NCBI GenBank assembly: GCA_027488815.1
Contig: JAIYAX010000012.1
Location: 372,001 to 436,000, forward strand
From: Cytophagaceae bacterium
GTDB taxonomy: Bacteria; Bacteroidota; Bacteroidia; Cytophagales; JAIYAX01
Reading direction: 5' to 3'
DNA length: 64,000 bases
Shown here: positions 52,843-62,792 of the stretch, piece after piece
How positions within the stretch are numbered: position 1 is the first letter of the stretch
Layout of the letters: each line of letters opens with the position of its first letter
Made by a program: the position numbers and the translations under genes
Notes under the pieces: model-generated
Told to the model about the DNA's origin: nothing
Seen by the model: the letters and a program-made list of their open reading frames with translations, nothing else
Database searches by the model: none

Positions 52843-53628
52843 TTATTTACCTTCAAAACTGGGTTTTCTTTTTTCGCTAAAGGCCTTTACTCCCTCCTGA
52901 TGGTCCTGGCTTCTGCCTGCAATTTCCTGGCAATACGCCTCATAATCAAGCATCTCATCCAGACTTGAAGTGGCCGCTTTGTTGAGCATTTTCTTCATTA
53001 ATCCTATGGCTTTTGTGGGTGCCTGTGCATATTGGTTTGCGTAGCCGGCAACCAACTCATCAAGTTGATCCAAAGGGACTACTTTATTGACAATACCCAA
53101 TTGCGCTGCTTCAGTTGCAGAAACCCGTGAAGCCAGTGTAGACCATTCAAAAGCTTTCTGATAAGTAACAGATCTGGGTAGAAAATAAGATGATCCAGAG
53201 TCGAGCACCAGTCCGATGTTGACGAATATTTCTATCAGAGTAGCTTCTTCTGCCGCAAAAATCAAATCACAGGCCAGGGCTAAAGAGCAACCTGCTCCTG
53301 CGGCAACCCCATTTAACCGGCAAATCACCGGCTTAGGCATTTGCCTGATCAGCCTGATGATAGGGTTGTATCGGCGATGGATTGAATCAGAAAGTGACCT
53401 GTTTTTTACCCCTGATGAAGCCTTCAAATCCTGACCCGAGCAGAATGCTTTGCCCGCTCCTGTAAGCACAACCACCCTGATGGAATTATCTTTGCTTGCT
53501 TGCTTTAAGGCATCCTGGAGCTGAAAACTAAGATCATCATTGAACGCATTGTAGACTTCAGGCCTGTTGAGGGTAATGGTGCAAATACCATTTTGTACCT
53601 GAAAAAGGAGAGAGGTAAATTCTGTCAT
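52843..53628 (-). CDS. Crotonase-fold enoyl-CoA hydratase/isomerase
   Basis: 261 aa. Acyl-CoA binding and oxyanion loops: LTGAGKAFCSGQDLKA near residue 55-72 and NGVAAGAGCSLALACDLIFA near 105. NIGLVLDSGSSYFLPR near 138 with the acidic residue Asp resembles PaaG-type isomerases. No other phenylacetate genes adjoin, so the pathway is open. Convergent with no near partner. Confidence 0.9.
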   Translation of the reverse strand: MTEFTSLLFQVQNGICTITLNRPEVYNAFNDDLSFQLQDALKQASKDNSIRVVVLTGAGKAFCSGQDLKASSGVKNRSLSDSIHRRYNPIIRLIRQMPKPVICRLNGVAAGAGCSLALACDLIFAAEEATLIEIFVNIGLVLDSGSSYFLPRSVTYQKAFEWSTLASRVSATEAAQLGIVNKVVPLDQLDELVAGYANQYAQAPTKAIGLMKKMLNKAATSSLDEMLDYEAYCQEIAGRSQDHQEGVKAFSEKRKPSFEGK

Positions 53629-53631
53629 CGT

Positions 53632-54252
53632 TTATATCAAAACCAAAAGCAAACTTACTAAAAAGCCCAGCAGCCAACCTGCACCAATTTGATATGGATT
53701 ATGAGCTCCCAAATAAAGTCTGGCACTAAGTACCATGCCGCAAAGCAATGTAAATGCAAGTAATGGGTATAACAACATGCGATCATGATACCTAAGCACC
53801 ATTTGAAATACAAAGCCCCATGACCCTGCAGCACCTACAGCATGGGCGCTGATTTTCCAGAAATAGGTAATAATGGCCGTTATCATGATGGCCACTGCCA
53901 TTCCACCCATCACAGCTATGATGGCGGATGATAAGTGAATTTTAAAATGAAAATAAACAGTCCCTGCTGCATAAATGACTGCGGTTAGCACCATAGGCCA
54001 AAGCCGTTCTTTAGGATTGGAGAGCTCCAAATTGCTGATGAATCCCATTGACTTTAGAAGCACAGTGAATGCCGAGGGCAATAAAGCGGTGAGGATAAAA
54101 ATCAACAGATAGAATTGCAGGAAGCTCTCAGATTGAACCGGATTCAGCATGAAACCCAGATAGGAGCCAATAAATACAAAAATGTAACTCGGCATCAGCA
54201 AAGGATGACCGATGATGGAAACTGCTTTTGATAAGAAAAAAGGGATTCTCAA
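53632..54252 (-). CDS. PAP2-like membrane protein, degenerate motif
   Basis: 206 aa from TTG at 54252, which overlaps the rpoN stop as TTGA. Five or six helices. Residues echo the PAP2 phosphatase pattern: SNPKERLWPM, SAHAVGAAGSWG and SARLYLGAHNPYQIGAG. The last Asp of HxxxD is Gln and the SGH serine region is altered, so catalysis is doubtful. Function unknown. Confidence 0.7.
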   Translation of the reverse strand: MRIPFFLSKAVSIIGHPLLMPSYIFVFIGSYLGFMLNPVQSESFLQFYLLIFILTALLPSAFTVLLKSMGFISNLELSNPKERLWPMVLTAVIYAAGTVYFHFKIHLSSAIIAVMGGMAVAIMITAIITYFWKISAHAVGAAGSWGFVFQMVLRYHDRMLLYPLLAFTLLCGMVLSARLYLGAHNPYQIGAGWLLGFLVSLLLVLI

Positions 54253-55715
54253 AGCTCTTTGCGTAGTCGTGCAACCGGAATGTTAAGCTGCTCCCGGTAT
54301 TTGGCTACCGTTCTTCGGGCGATATTGTACCCTTTGATATTGAGTAGTTTTTCCAGCTTATCATCAGAGAGTGGCTTTCTCTTGTCCTCAGATTCAATGA
54401 ATTCTTTAAGTATGGACTTGACTTCTCTGCTGCTGACATCCTCACCTGCATCCGTAGCAATCCCTTCAGAGAAAAAGTATTTCAATGGAAAAATGCCAAA
54501 CTCGGTTTGAATGGATTTTGAATTGGCCACTCTTGAAACTGTGCTGATATCCATGTCTATTCTTTCGGCTATGTCCTTGAGGATCATCGGCTTCAATTTA
54601 CTTTCTTCCCCTTCCAGAAAATAGTCGTACTGGTATTCAATGATGGCATTCATGGTTTTGAGCAAGGTCTGTTGTCGTTGCTTGATCGCATCAATAAACC
54701 ATTTGGCCGCATCTAGCTTTTGCTTCACAAATGTGGCAGCCTCTTTTAGTTTTTTATCTTTCTTGGAACCTTTATCATAGGTGTCGAGCATTTCAGAATA
54801 AGCCCTGGAGATCTTAAGCTCAGGGGCATTCCGGCTGTTGAGGCTTAACTCAAGCTTGCCACTGTTGTTCACCAGCATAAAGTCGGGGATCAAAAACTGA
54901 GTTTTGACATCTCCTGAACCACTTCCGCCCGGCTTTGGGTTGCACTTGGTGATGATTTTTACCGCTTCTTTGAGAAGTTCATCGTCATCACTTCCAAGAC
55001 GTTTTAATATTTTGTCATAGTGCTTGCGGGTGAACTCATCAAAGTAATCATCGATGATTCTGAGCGCCATTACCACAGCAGGGTTATGCTGATCCTTTCG
55101 CTCTAGCTGGAGTAAAATACATTCCCTGAGATCCCGTGCTCCAATTCCGGCAGGGTCAAAAGCCTGTATTTTTTTCAACAATTCTTCCAACTCTTCCAGA
55201 CTGGTGTTCACATTGGCTGAAAAAGCCAGGTCGTTTACAATGGCTTCAAGTTCACGCCGGATATACCCATCACTATCGATGCTTCCGATGAGCTGTCTTC
55301 CGATAAGGGTTTGGCGCTCATCCAACCTTAAAAAACCAAGTTGAGTAAAAAGGCTGTCAATTAGGGTACTTGAAGAAGCGATCGGTGTTTCACGATCTTC
55401 TTCATCGCCTGGGCCATCGCCCTGCATTTTATATCCTGCTATCTCATCACTATGCAAATATTCGTCAAGGTTCAGATCTCCATCCGACTGTTCATTTCCA
55501 TCGAAATCATCTTCAGCTTGTTCACTCTCAGAGTCGCTCTTGAGGTCTTCAGGTTCGAGATTTTCTTTTCCTTCTTCCAACGCTGGATTAAGTTCGAGCT
55601 CTTCTTCGATCCGTGTTTCCAACTCAGCCGTTGGTACCTGCAATAGCTTGATAAATTGGATCTGCTGAGGGGACAGCTTCTGTGTTTGAATCTGATGTAA
55701 TCCGAGTTTTTGCAT
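54249..55715 (-). CDS. rpoN: RNA polymerase sigma-54 factor
   Basis: 488 aa. Gln-rich activator-contact region at the N-terminus (LGLHQIQTQKLSPQQIQFIKLLQ), acidic stretch, core-binding domain, HTH region and the RpoN box ARRTVAKYRE near the end. Directs transcription from -24/-12 promoters and needs AAA+ activators. TTGA overlap couples it with the PAP2-like gene. Possible -7 box TAAATTTG upstream. Confidence 0.96.
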   Translation of the reverse strand: MQKLGLHQIQTQKLSPQQIQFIKLLQVPTAELETRIEEELELNPALEEGKENLEPEDLKSDSESEQAEDDFDGNEQSDGDLNLDEYLHSDEIAGYKMQGDGPGDEEDRETPIASSSTLIDSLFTQLGFLRLDERQTLIGRQLIGSIDSDGYIRRELEAIVNDLAFSANVNTSLEELEELLKKIQAFDPAGIGARDLRECILLQLERKDQHNPAVVMALRIIDDYFDEFTRKHYDKILKRLGSDDDELLKEAVKIITKCNPKPGGSGSGDVKTQFLIPDFMLVNNSGKLELSLNSRNAPELKISRAYSEMLDTYDKGSKKDKKLKEAATFVKQKLDAAKWFIDAIKQRQQTLLKTMNAIIEYQYDYFLEGEESKLKPMILKDIAERIDMDISTVSRVANSKSIQTEFGIFPLKYFFSEGIATDAGEDVSSREVKSILKEFIESEDKRKPLSDDKLEKLLNIKGYNIARRTVAKYREQLNIPVARLRKEL

Positions 55716-55740
55716 CCTTGTTTTTCCGGCCCTAGGCCTT

Positions 55741-55759
55741 CAAATTTATACTAATTTTG
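55741..55759. promoter_or_regulatory. Opposed -7 boxes between rpoN and asnS
   Basis: CAAATTTA (55741-55748; TAAATTTG on the minus strand, for rpoN) and TAATTTTG (55752-55759, for asnS). Both match TAnnTTTG but lack -33 elements. Confidence 0.3.
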
Positions 55760-55842
55760 GCATTCGCATTTCTGGCTTTGCATTTTTCATGCTAGAAATA
55801 AGCATTCTGATATAGGTAATTTAAATACAAGGCTGAATTAAC

Positions 55843-57279
55843 ATGAAACGAACGAAAATTGCTGAGCTGCTAACGTTTGAACCACAGGGGCAAGAGCTTC
55901 TTGTCAAAGGATGGGTGAGGACTTTTCGCAACAACCAATTTTTGGCATTGAATGATGGCTCAACGATTAAAAACCTTCAGGTGGTTGTTGATTTTCAGCG
56001 TATGGATGAAGCCATTCTTAAAAAACTAAGTACCGGAGCTTGTGTTTCTGCAAAAGGAACATTAGTGGCTTCTCCTGCAAAAGGCCAGTCTGCAGAACTG
56101 AAAGCAACTGAACTCCAGCTCCTGGGGGAAAGTGATGCAGAAGTTTTTCCCCTTCAGCCCAAAAAGCATAGCCTTGAATTTTTGAGAGAAATCGCCCACC
56201 TCAGATTTCGTACGAACACTTTTGGAGCAGTATTTAGAGTCAGGCATGCGCTTGCCTATGCCATTCATTCCTTTTTTCATCAGAGAGGATTTTACTACAT
56301 CCATACACCCATCATCACCGGATCTGATGCTGAAGGGGCAGGTGAAATGTTTCAGGTGACTACTCTTCCATTGCTTCAGATACCTTTCAACAAGGAAAAT
56401 GGACAGGTCAACTTTCAGGATGACTTCTTTGGAAAGGCTACCAACCTCACGGTGAGTGGACAGCTCGAAGCAGAGCTTGCAGCACTGGCTTTGGGAGAGG
56501 TGTACACATTTGGACCTACCTTCAGAGCGGAAAACTCAAATACCTCCAGGCATCTTGCCGAGTTTTGGATGATTGAGCCGGAAGTTGCCTTCAATGAATT
56601 GGATGACAACATGGATCTTGCTGAGGACTTACTCAAGTATTGCATCCGGTTTGCCATGGACCATTGCGCTGACGACCTTGAATTTTTACAACAAAGGTTA
56701 GTTGAGGAAGACAAAACAAAGCCTCAGGAAGAACGAAACGCTATGCCGCTGCTTGAGAAGCTTCGATTTGTGACAGACCAGCCTTTTGCCAGAATCACCT
56801 ATACTGAGGCCGTCGAAATTTTGAAAAACTCCAACACCAACAAAAAAGGTAAATTCAAATACCCGGTAGAGGGTTGGGGCATCGATTTACAGTCTGAGCA
56901 TGAGCGTTATCTTGTTGAGAAGCACTTCCAGAAACCCGTCATTCTCACAGATTATCCGGCACAAATCAAGGCCTTTTACATGCGGATGAATGACGATGGA
57001 AAGACGGTTCGTGCGATGGATATCCTCTTCCCCGGCATAGGTGAAATCGTAGGTGGATCACAAAGAGAAGAAAGGCTGCAACACTTGCAAAACCGAATGA
57101 AGGCCATGCATATTCCTGAGGAAGAATTGTGGTGGTATCTTGAAACCCGTAAATTCGGTACCTGCCCTCACAGTGGCTTTGGGCTGGGTTTTGAACGCCT
57201 TATCATGTTTGTGACCGGCATGGGTAATGTGAGAGATGTGATAGCATTCCCACGTACACCTAAAAACGCAGAGTTTTAA
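55843..57279 (+). CDS. asnS: Asparaginyl-tRNA synthetase
   Basis: 478 aa. Class IIb aaRS: OB-fold anticodon-binding domain to about residue 115, motif 2 [21 protein letters not shown] near residue 240, motif 3 [16 protein letters not shown] near 450. Charges tRNA-Asn in the cytosol. Confidence 0.97.
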   Translation: MKRTKIAELLTFEPQGQELLVKGWVRTFRNNQFLALNDGSTIKNLQVVVDFQRMDEAILKKLSTGACVSAKGTLVASPAKGQSAELKATELQLLGESDAEVFPLQPKKHSLEFLREIAHLRFRTNTFGAVFRVRHALAYAIHSFFHQRGFYYIHTPIITGSDAEGAGEMFQVTTLPLLQIPFNKENGQVNFQDDFFGKATNLTVSGQLEAELAALALGEVYTFGPTFRAENSNTSRHLAEFWMIEPEVAFNELDDNMDLAEDLLKYCIRFAMDHCADDLEFLQQRLVEEDKTKPQEERNAMPLLEKLRFVTDQPFARITYTEAVEILKNSNTNKKGKFKYPVEGWGIDLQSEHERYLVEKHFQKPVILTDYPAQIKAFYMRMNDDGKTVRAMDILFPGIGEIVGGSQREERLQHLQNRMKAMHIPEEELWWYLETRKFGTCPHSGFGLGFERLIMFVTGMGNVRDVIAFPRTPKNAEF

Positions 57280-57312
57280 TTCAGGGGTTTATTAAGAAGT
57301 CCAGAAACAGGT

Positions 57313-58194
57313 TCAAACATGCACATGCCGCTCAGCATGGTAGCTTGAGCGCACAAGAGGGCCAGCCTCTACATATTTTAAGCCTCTCTTCAGCCCTTGT
57401 TCTTTGTACATTTCAAAAGTATCGGGATGAATAAACTCAATGACTTCATGGTGCATTTTAGTGGGCTGCAGGTATTGGCCGAGTGTTAAAATGTCAAGGC
57501 CACTTTCTACCAGATGGTCCATGGCTTCAAACACCTCATCCTGGCTCTCTCCAAGCCCAAGCATAATGCCGGATTTGGTACGTTTACCATAGTCTTTAGT
57601 AAGCCTTATTTGCTCGAGACTGCGTTCATACTTCGCTTGAGGCCGTACATTTCTATACAAACGTTTCACCGTTTCCATGTTATGCGAAACAACTTCCTGG
57701 CCCGGGCTAATCATGGTATAAAGTGCCTCCCAGTTGGCTTTTACATCAGGGATCAGGGTTTCAATTGTAGTGTCTGGGTTTAGCAATTTTACCTGAACTA
57801 CTGTCTCGTGCCATATAGAAGCCCCACGGTCTTTAAGTTCATCACGGTTCACAGAGGTGATCACGGCATGTTTCACTCCCATCAGCTGGATAGCTTCGGC
57901 AACTCTGCGAGGCTCATCGGTATCGTATTCATTGGGTCTGCCGGTAGCTACAGCGCAAAAGCTACAGCTTCGGGTGCATACATTACCAAGGATCATAAAA
58001 GTGGCCGTTCCGGCACCCCAGCACTCACCCATGTTTGGGCAATTGCCACTTTCACAGATCGTATGCAGTTTATATTGGTCAACCAGCTTTCGAACTTTGG
58101 CATACTCAGGACCTACCGGCAATTTCACTCTGAGCCAATCTGGTTTTTTAACTCTTGTTGTTGTTTCTGTTGCTAGAACAGGAAGTTCAATCAT
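57313..58194 (-). CDS. lipA: Lipoyl synthase
   Basis: 293 aa. Radical SAM enzyme inserting two sulfurs into octanoyl groups on E2 and H proteins. Auxiliary cluster [12 protein letters not shown] near residue 50, SAM cluster CTRSCSFC near 75. The outer-membrane protein gene is 6 bases upstream on the same strand, so both should share an mRNA. Serves the E1-containing complex and GcvH. Confidence 0.97.
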   Translation of the reverse strand: MIELPVLATETTTRVKKPDWLRVKLPVGPEYAKVRKLVDQYKLHTICESGNCPNMGECWGAGTATFMILGNVCTRSCSFCAVATGRPNEYDTDEPRRVAEAIQLMGVKHAVITSVNRDELKDRGASIWHETVVQVKLLNPDTTIETLIPDVKANWEALYTMISPGQEVVSHNMETVKRLYRNVRPQAKYERSLEQIRLTKDYGKRTKSGIMLGLGESQDEVFEAMDHLVESGLDILTLGQYLQPTKMHHEVIEFIHPDTFEMYKEQGLKRGLKYVEAGPLVRSSYHAERHVHV

Positions 58195-58200
58195 TTCGAT

Positions 58201-58941
58201 TTAGCGTTTACGTCCTACGTAAAGTGTAATGTAAGCTGAGGTGAACTGCTTTCGGTTGAAATCTAGCTCGTTGGAAAGTATCTCAATATCTCTGCTATAC
58301 GCTTCATAGACAAAGCCTACTTCCATCCCTACGACCTCTTCATTTATTTTGCCATACTCAAAACTTAAGCCCGCCTTTACGTGCCCACCAGGGATGAAAC
58401 TTGCTTTATCAAAACCACTTGTGTAGCCTCCTGAGCCCAAGATTGAGTTAAGATCAGTGTGAACAGCAGGGTCATAGGGCTCTAAGCGCTCGACCTCGCC
58501 AGGGTAATTGTACAAGATGAAGTAAGGTTTTTCTATACCAATGCTCGGGCCTGCTGCAAATACGGAATTAATCTGAATGCCCTGATCTGGAGCCTTTCGG
58601 AATAAAATGTACTCAAACCCGAATTGTGGTCTTACAGGAAACAAATAATTTTCTTTACCTAATATAAATCTGCCCTCAGTGGAACGATTAACCACCCTAA
58701 GCTCTTTGTCATGCTTTACATTTGTCGCTTCTAAGCCAATGGTGTAAAATAATCTGGATCGGTATAACCTTGAGTATTTTATCGAAAACCCTCCAATAAG
58801 TCCGGCATTGGTATTGAAGTTGATTCCATAAGTCATTTCTGAACTATATTCATCATCAAATCCATCCTGTGCTAAGCCTGAAAGGCAGGGCAGCATCAAG
58901 ACCAAAACAAGGACAATCCGTATGTTTATGAGCTTTTTCAA
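58201..58941 (-). CDS. Outer-membrane beta-barrel protein
   Basis: 246 aa from TTG at 58941, giving MKKLINIRIVLVLVLMLPCLSGLAQ as signal peptide. The mature part shows alternating beta strands (NTNAGLIGGFSIKYSR, RLFYTIGLEATN, FGFEYILFR, GHVKAGLSFEYG, SAYITLYVGRKR), typical of a small OM barrel. No ligand can be named. Upstream partner of lipA. Confidence 0.78.
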   Translation of the reverse strand: MKKLINIRIVLVLVLMLPCLSGLAQDGFDDEYSSEMTYGINFNTNAGLIGGFSIKYSRLYRSRLFYTIGLEATNVKHDKELRVVNRSTEGRFILGKENYLFPVRPQFGFEYILFRKAPDQGIQINSVFAAGPSIGIEKPYFILYNYPGEVERLEPYDPAVHTDLNSILGSGGYTSGFDKASFIPGGHVKAGLSFEYGKINEEVVGMEVGFVYEAYSRDIEILSNELDFNRKQFTSAYITLYVGRKR

Positions 58942-59003
58942 ACTAAGACCAACGAAGAAGCAATTTACACTAAAACGTACAACAAAAAGCTAAAGTTTAA
59001 GAT

Positions 59004-59414
59004 ATGGCAACTTCTTCTGCAGTTTATTTAGGGGAGCTCCGGGTCCAGTCCGTTCATGAGCGATCTGGAGTACAGATCATTTCAGATGCCCCTCTTGATA
59101 ACAGGGGCAAAGGGCAGTCATTTTCTCCAACCGACCTTACCTGCACTTCACTAGCTTGTTGCATGCTTACCATCATGGGGATTTGGGCCATGGATGAAGG
59201 TATTGCGCTTGCAGGAACGAGCGCTAAAATTCAAAAACATATGTTGGAGGAGCCCAGAAGAATTGGTGCCATTGACATAGAGATGACTCTGCCACAAGGC
59301 CTGGAGCTGGATGACAAGCAAATGACCGTGATGAGAAGAAAAGCGGAGGCCTGCCCGGTAGCCAAGAGCATTCATCCGGATATTAAAGTTAACCTTACGA
59401 TCCGGAAAGCTTAA
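59004..59414 (+). CDS. OsmC-family protein
   Basis: 136 aa. Thiol-dependent peroxidase fold. SPTDLTCTSLACCMLT carries the first redox Cys (about residue 52-53) and EACPVAKSI the second (about 117). Whether the substrate is an organic hydroperoxide is not shown. Its 3' end overlaps that of the ytxJ gene by 20 bases on the opposite strand. Confidence 0.85.
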   Translation: MATSSAVYLGELRVQSVHERSGVQIISDAPLDNRGKGQSFSPTDLTCTSLACCMLTIMGIWAMDEGIALAGTSAKIQKHMLEEPRRIGAIDIEMTLPQGLELDDKQMTVMRRKAEACPVAKSIHPDIKVNLTIRKA

Positions 59415-59736
59415 CTTCGGAAAGCGTAAGTGGCTTAATCTGCAAATGCGATTGGTGCAGTAGGCACGTACCATTTATAATCAGCAAGGCCTGTGGGGAC
59501 TCATGTTCAACCTGATACCTATGAGAAATGGCATTACTTATTGGCCTGTAAGATAGCAGGTCCAGAAAGTGTGTCCTGAAAACCTGGTCTTTTGGCCATA
59601 AACGCTCCATACGGTCAAGTGCAGCCGAGGAGATACTACAGCGGGTGCTGTGTTTGAAGATAAGTTGCGGGCTTGAAAATGAATCTTTATCAATCTGATC
59701 AAGGTCAGCCTCTGATTGAATGGTATTCCAGTTCAT
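59395..59736 (-). CDS. ytxJ: YtxJ, monothiol bacilliredoxin
   Basis: 113 aa from ATG at 59736 (MNWNTIQSEADLDQ). Thioredoxin-like; Cys33 in FKHSTRCSIS is the single active-site Cys, and HESPQALLI near 88 is family-typical. Removes bacillithiol from mixed disulfides and implies bacillithiol use. Overlaps the OsmC gene tail to tail. Upstream gene on the same strand is the YSGD protein. Confidence 0.87.
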   Translation of the reverse strand: MNWNTIQSEADLDQIDKDSFSSPQLIFKHSTRCSISSAALDRMERLWPKDQVFRTHFLDLLSYRPISNAISHRYQVEHESPQALLIINGTCLLHQSHLQIKPLTLSEVKLSGS

Positions 59737-59744
59737 CTCATTTT

Positions 59745-60494
59745 CTAGTTCCAAATCTCTGACTCACGGCTATCATAGCCTGGTTTCTTTTCCTTTTTGT
59801 TTTCAGCCGGAGGTAAATCTCTCCATTTCAGCCATTTGTTTTTAAACCGATGCCATGCCCGGAAACGCTGGGTTTGAGCCTGTGTACGGGTTTTCGAACC
59901 TTTAGCAGCGATGCTGGGGTGCATGTTTTTACCTTTGCTGATGATGGTGATTTCCTGATTGCCAATACCATCCATTTTTTTGGCTTTTGCCTTAAGAGCA
60001 CGCTCCTGTTTCCTGATATCCGCCATTCGGAGATCTCCACTGTAGGCATTCAAGTCCCGGCTTTTGAAGTCTTTTTGTTTCTTAAACGTTTTGAGATCGA
60101 TGTCCCCGGAGTAGCTACCATATCTTCCGAACATAGCATCTTTGTCCTGTGGGTCGATGCCCATGTTTTTTTGATTAATCAGTTGTTGAGTCGGAGCAAA
60201 TTTTGTTTTAGGGTCAATTCCCTGAAGCCAGGGCATACTGATTACAGGGTTGTATCCGGGCGATTCCTTTGGCTCACCATCCCCTGAATAGCGTCCAAAT
60301 TGACTGCCGAGCTTTTTGACACGCTTATCAGACCCTTTTTTTGAAGGTCCTTTCACCGGCCCAATGGTTTTAATAGGAGTGTTTCTCACTCTATTACTGT
60401 ATGGGTGTTCAAACTCCTGCGCAAATCCTGTTTCATATCGAAACATAAGAACGGTGCAGCAACAAATGAGGAAAATCAAAAAACCTGCCTTCAT
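59745..60494 (-). CDS. Secreted YSGD-motif protein of unknown function
   Basis: 249 aa, not recognised. Signal peptide at the start (FLIFLICCCTVLMF then FAQEFE). Repeats of Y-S-GD: FGRYSGDGE, YGSYSGDIDL and NAYSGDLRM, within a basic, Lys-rich chain that ends RDLPPAENKKEKKPGYDS. No catalytic motif. Start overlaps the stop of the small lipoprotein as ATGA, and ytxJ follows, so co-expression is likely. Confidence 0.75.
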   Translation of the reverse strand: MKAGFLIFLICCCTVLMFRYETGFAQEFEHPYSNRVRNTPIKTIGPVKGPSKKGSDKRVKKLGSQFGRYSGDGEPKESPGYNPVISMPWLQGIDPKTKFAPTQQLINQKNMGIDPQDKDAMFGRYGSYSGDIDLKTFKKQKDFKSRDLNAYSGDLRMADIRKQERALKAKAKKMDGIGNQEITIISKGKNMHPSIAAKGSKTRTQAQTQRFRAWHRFKNKWLKWRDLPPAENKKEKKPGYDSRESEIWN

Positions 60495-60733
60495 ATGCTT
60501 TTACGCTTGATTCGTGAAGGGCTAGATTTTTTTAACAAACCTTTTTTGTTTTTCTGCACTTTGTAAGTGGTCATGGTTGATCCTGAGGCATCCAGCTTAA
60601 CGGTATTTTTGGAGTGGCCGCCTCCTTCTTCAGGGCAGGGATACGTGCGGGCGCTACAGCCATTTAACAGCAGTAGGCCAACTAAAAAAACAATATGAGG
60701 GAAGAGTCTTTTAATACGAATGAAGTTTGTCAA
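60491..60733 (-). CDS. Small lipoprotein
   Basis: 80 aa from TTG at 60733. Hydrophobic run VFLVGLLLLNGC ends in a lipobox Cys, then SARTYPCPEEGGGHSKN and a Lys/Ser-rich basic tail (KKGLLKKSSPSRIKRKS). The first 23 bases overlap the 3' end of the E1 gene; a longer in-frame start at 60787 lies within that gene. Function unknown. Ends as ATGA onto the YSGD gene. Confidence 0.68.
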   Translation of the reverse strand: MTNFIRIKRLFPHIVFLVGLLLLNGCSARTYPCPEEGGGHSKNTVKLDASGSTMTTYKVQKNKKGLLKKSSPSRIKRKSI

Positions 60734-62690
60734 TCTTTTCAGATATCCGCTTTTTAGGTAGAAACTGTGCTTCAAGGCTTGGAGCAAATGGAACGGCCGT
60801 ATCGAGTGAACCTTCTCTCATAACAGGAGCATCAAGCCATTCAAAGCAGTTCTCTGATATCCATGAAGCGATCTCCCCTGCTATACCTCCTGTCAGGCAA
60901 TCTTCATGTGCGACAAGCACTTTTCCAGTCATTCGTACAGCTTCAGCCACTGCCTCCTGATCCCATGGCAATAAACTCCGTAAGTCTAGCACAGTACAGC
61001 TAAGGTGCGGTTTGCTTTGAATAATTTCTTCAACCCAGGATACACAGGCACCATAAGTTATAATGGTGAGATCAGTTCCTTTACTTACCCATCTTGCTTT
61101 ACCTATTGGCAACGTGTAAAATGCGTCTGGCACCTGACCACTGATGGAACGGTAAAGGAGTTTATGCTCAAAATAGATGACAGGGTTTGGGTCTTCAATT
61201 GCTGCACAGAGCAAGCCTTTGGCATCGTAAGGTGTAGATGGATAAACTACTTTAAGCCCGGGAGTATGGAAAAACCAGGCCTCATTGGATTGAGAGTGAA
61301 AAGGCCCTGCTGCAGTTCCGGCCCCAGTCGGCATCCGCACGACAACATCAGCATTTTGTCCCCAACGGTAATGCGATTTCGCCAGGTTATTAATGATCTG
61401 GTTAAAGCCACAAGTCACAAAGTCCGCAAACTGCATTTCAACCATACTTTTCATTCCTTTTATGGAAAGCCCTAGCCCGCAACCAACGATAGCAGACTCA
61501 CAAAGTGGGGTGTTCCTTACCCTTGGCTTTCCAAACTTCTCAACGAAGCCTTCCGTGATTTTAAAAACACCACCGTATTCTGCAATGTCCTGACCCATCA
61601 GTACCAGCTCCGGAAAGCGTTCCATACTTTGTTTAAGCCCATCAGAGATCGCATCAACAAACCTTTTTTCAGAAGCGGAGCCTTGTACCTGAAGGGTAGG
61701 GGTGCTTTCAAAGGGTTTGTACATATCTCCGAGTTCAGTTTGCAAATCGGCAACCGGATCGGGCTCATTAAAAGCGATCTCTATTCCTTTATCAATTTCT
61801 TTTTTAATCCCTGCCCGAATGTTCTTTACCGACTGCTCATTAAGGACACCGATGCTCAGGAGGTATTGCTCATAGTTTTCAACAGGATCTTTTTTGGCCC
61901 ATTCTTCAAAGAGGTTTTTCGGGACATACTTGGTGCCTGAAGCTTCCTCATGTCCTCTCATTCTGAAAGTAACTGCTTCAATGAGTACAGGAGCTGGTTT
62001 TTTGCGCATTTTGGTCGCCACAGTCTTTACCGTATGGAATACCTCCAAAATATTGTTTCCATCCACCTGTATGGCCTCGATACCATATCCGATGCCTTTG
62101 TCTACAAAACTTTTGCACCTAAACTGCTCATTGCTGGGAGTGGATAATCCATATCCATTTGCTTCTACAATAAAGATGACCGGCAATTCCCAAACAGCAG
62201 CCACATTTAATGCTTCGTGAAAATCGCCTTCGCTGGCACCGCCATCACCACTGAAAGCTACGCTAATCTTTTTTTCATTTTTAAGAACATGTGCAAGGGC
62301 AATACCGTCAGCGACGGCCATCTGTGGGCCTAAATGTGAAATCATCCCGACGATATGATGCTCATTGGTACCAAAGTGAAAGGAGCGGTCACGACCTTTC
62401 GTAAACCCGTGCAATTTGCCTTGCCATTGGGCAAACAGTCGGTCAAGTGGGAGTTTGCGTGCCGTAAATATCCCCAAATTACGATGGAGAGGAAGAATGT
62501 ATTCGTCAGGCTCCATAGCCATCGTTAGACCAACTGAGATCGCTTCCTGTCCAATACCGGAGAACCACTTAGACACTTTGCCTTGCCGGAGAAGAATAAG
62601 CATCTTCTCTTCGATAAGTCTGGGTTTGACGAGCTCAGTGTATAAATGGATCAGCGTTTGATCATCGTAATTTCTCCTGTTAAATTGCAT
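60711..62690 (-). CDS. Fused E1 alpha/beta of 2-oxoacid dehydrogenase complex
   Basis: 659 aa, alpha (about 1-330) and beta (about 340-659) parts joined, where most bacteria have two genes. Thiamine diphosphate motif GDGGASEGDFHEALNVAAVW near residue 165-185 and phosphorylation-loop region RMRGHEEAS near 260; beta part with MGQDIAEYGGVFK near 385 and TGAGTAAGPFHSQSNEAWF near 465. Fits the branched-chain or pyruvate class. Supplies acyl groups to lipoylated E2, which is not in the window. A lipoprotein gene overlaps its end. Confidence 0.93.
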   Translation of the reverse strand: MQFNRRNYDDQTLIHLYTELVKPRLIEEKMLILLRQGKVSKWFSGIGQEAISVGLTMAMEPDEYILPLHRNLGIFTARKLPLDRLFAQWQGKLHGFTKGRDRSFHFGTNEHHIVGMISHLGPQMAVADGIALAHVLKNEKKISVAFSGDGGASEGDFHEALNVAAVWELPVIFIVEANGYGLSTPSNEQFRCKSFVDKGIGYGIEAIQVDGNNILEVFHTVKTVATKMRKKPAPVLIEAVTFRMRGHEEASGTKYVPKNLFEEWAKKDPVENYEQYLLSIGVLNEQSVKNIRAGIKKEIDKGIEIAFNEPDPVADLQTELGDMYKPFESTPTLQVQGSASEKRFVDAISDGLKQSMERFPELVLMGQDIAEYGGVFKITEGFVEKFGKPRVRNTPLCESAIVGCGLGLSIKGMKSMVEMQFADFVTCGFNQIINNLAKSHYRWGQNADVVVRMPTGAGTAAGPFHSQSNEAWFFHTPGLKVVYPSTPYDAKGLLCAAIEDPNPVIYFEHKLLYRSISGQVPDAFYTLPIGKARWVSKGTDLTIITYGACVSWVEEIIQSKPHLSCTVLDLRSLLPWDQEAVAEAVRMTGKVLVAHEDCLTGGIAGEIASWISENCFEWLDAPVMREGSLDTAVPFAPSLEAQFLPKKRISEKIDKLHSY

Positions 62691-62792
62691 GAGGTATCAA
62701 TATCCTGCAAAAATACGCTTTCAACCAGAACTATTGGTATACATTAACTAATGCTTGATGGCTTATTTGAGCAGTTTTTGCAGTTTTACCAC

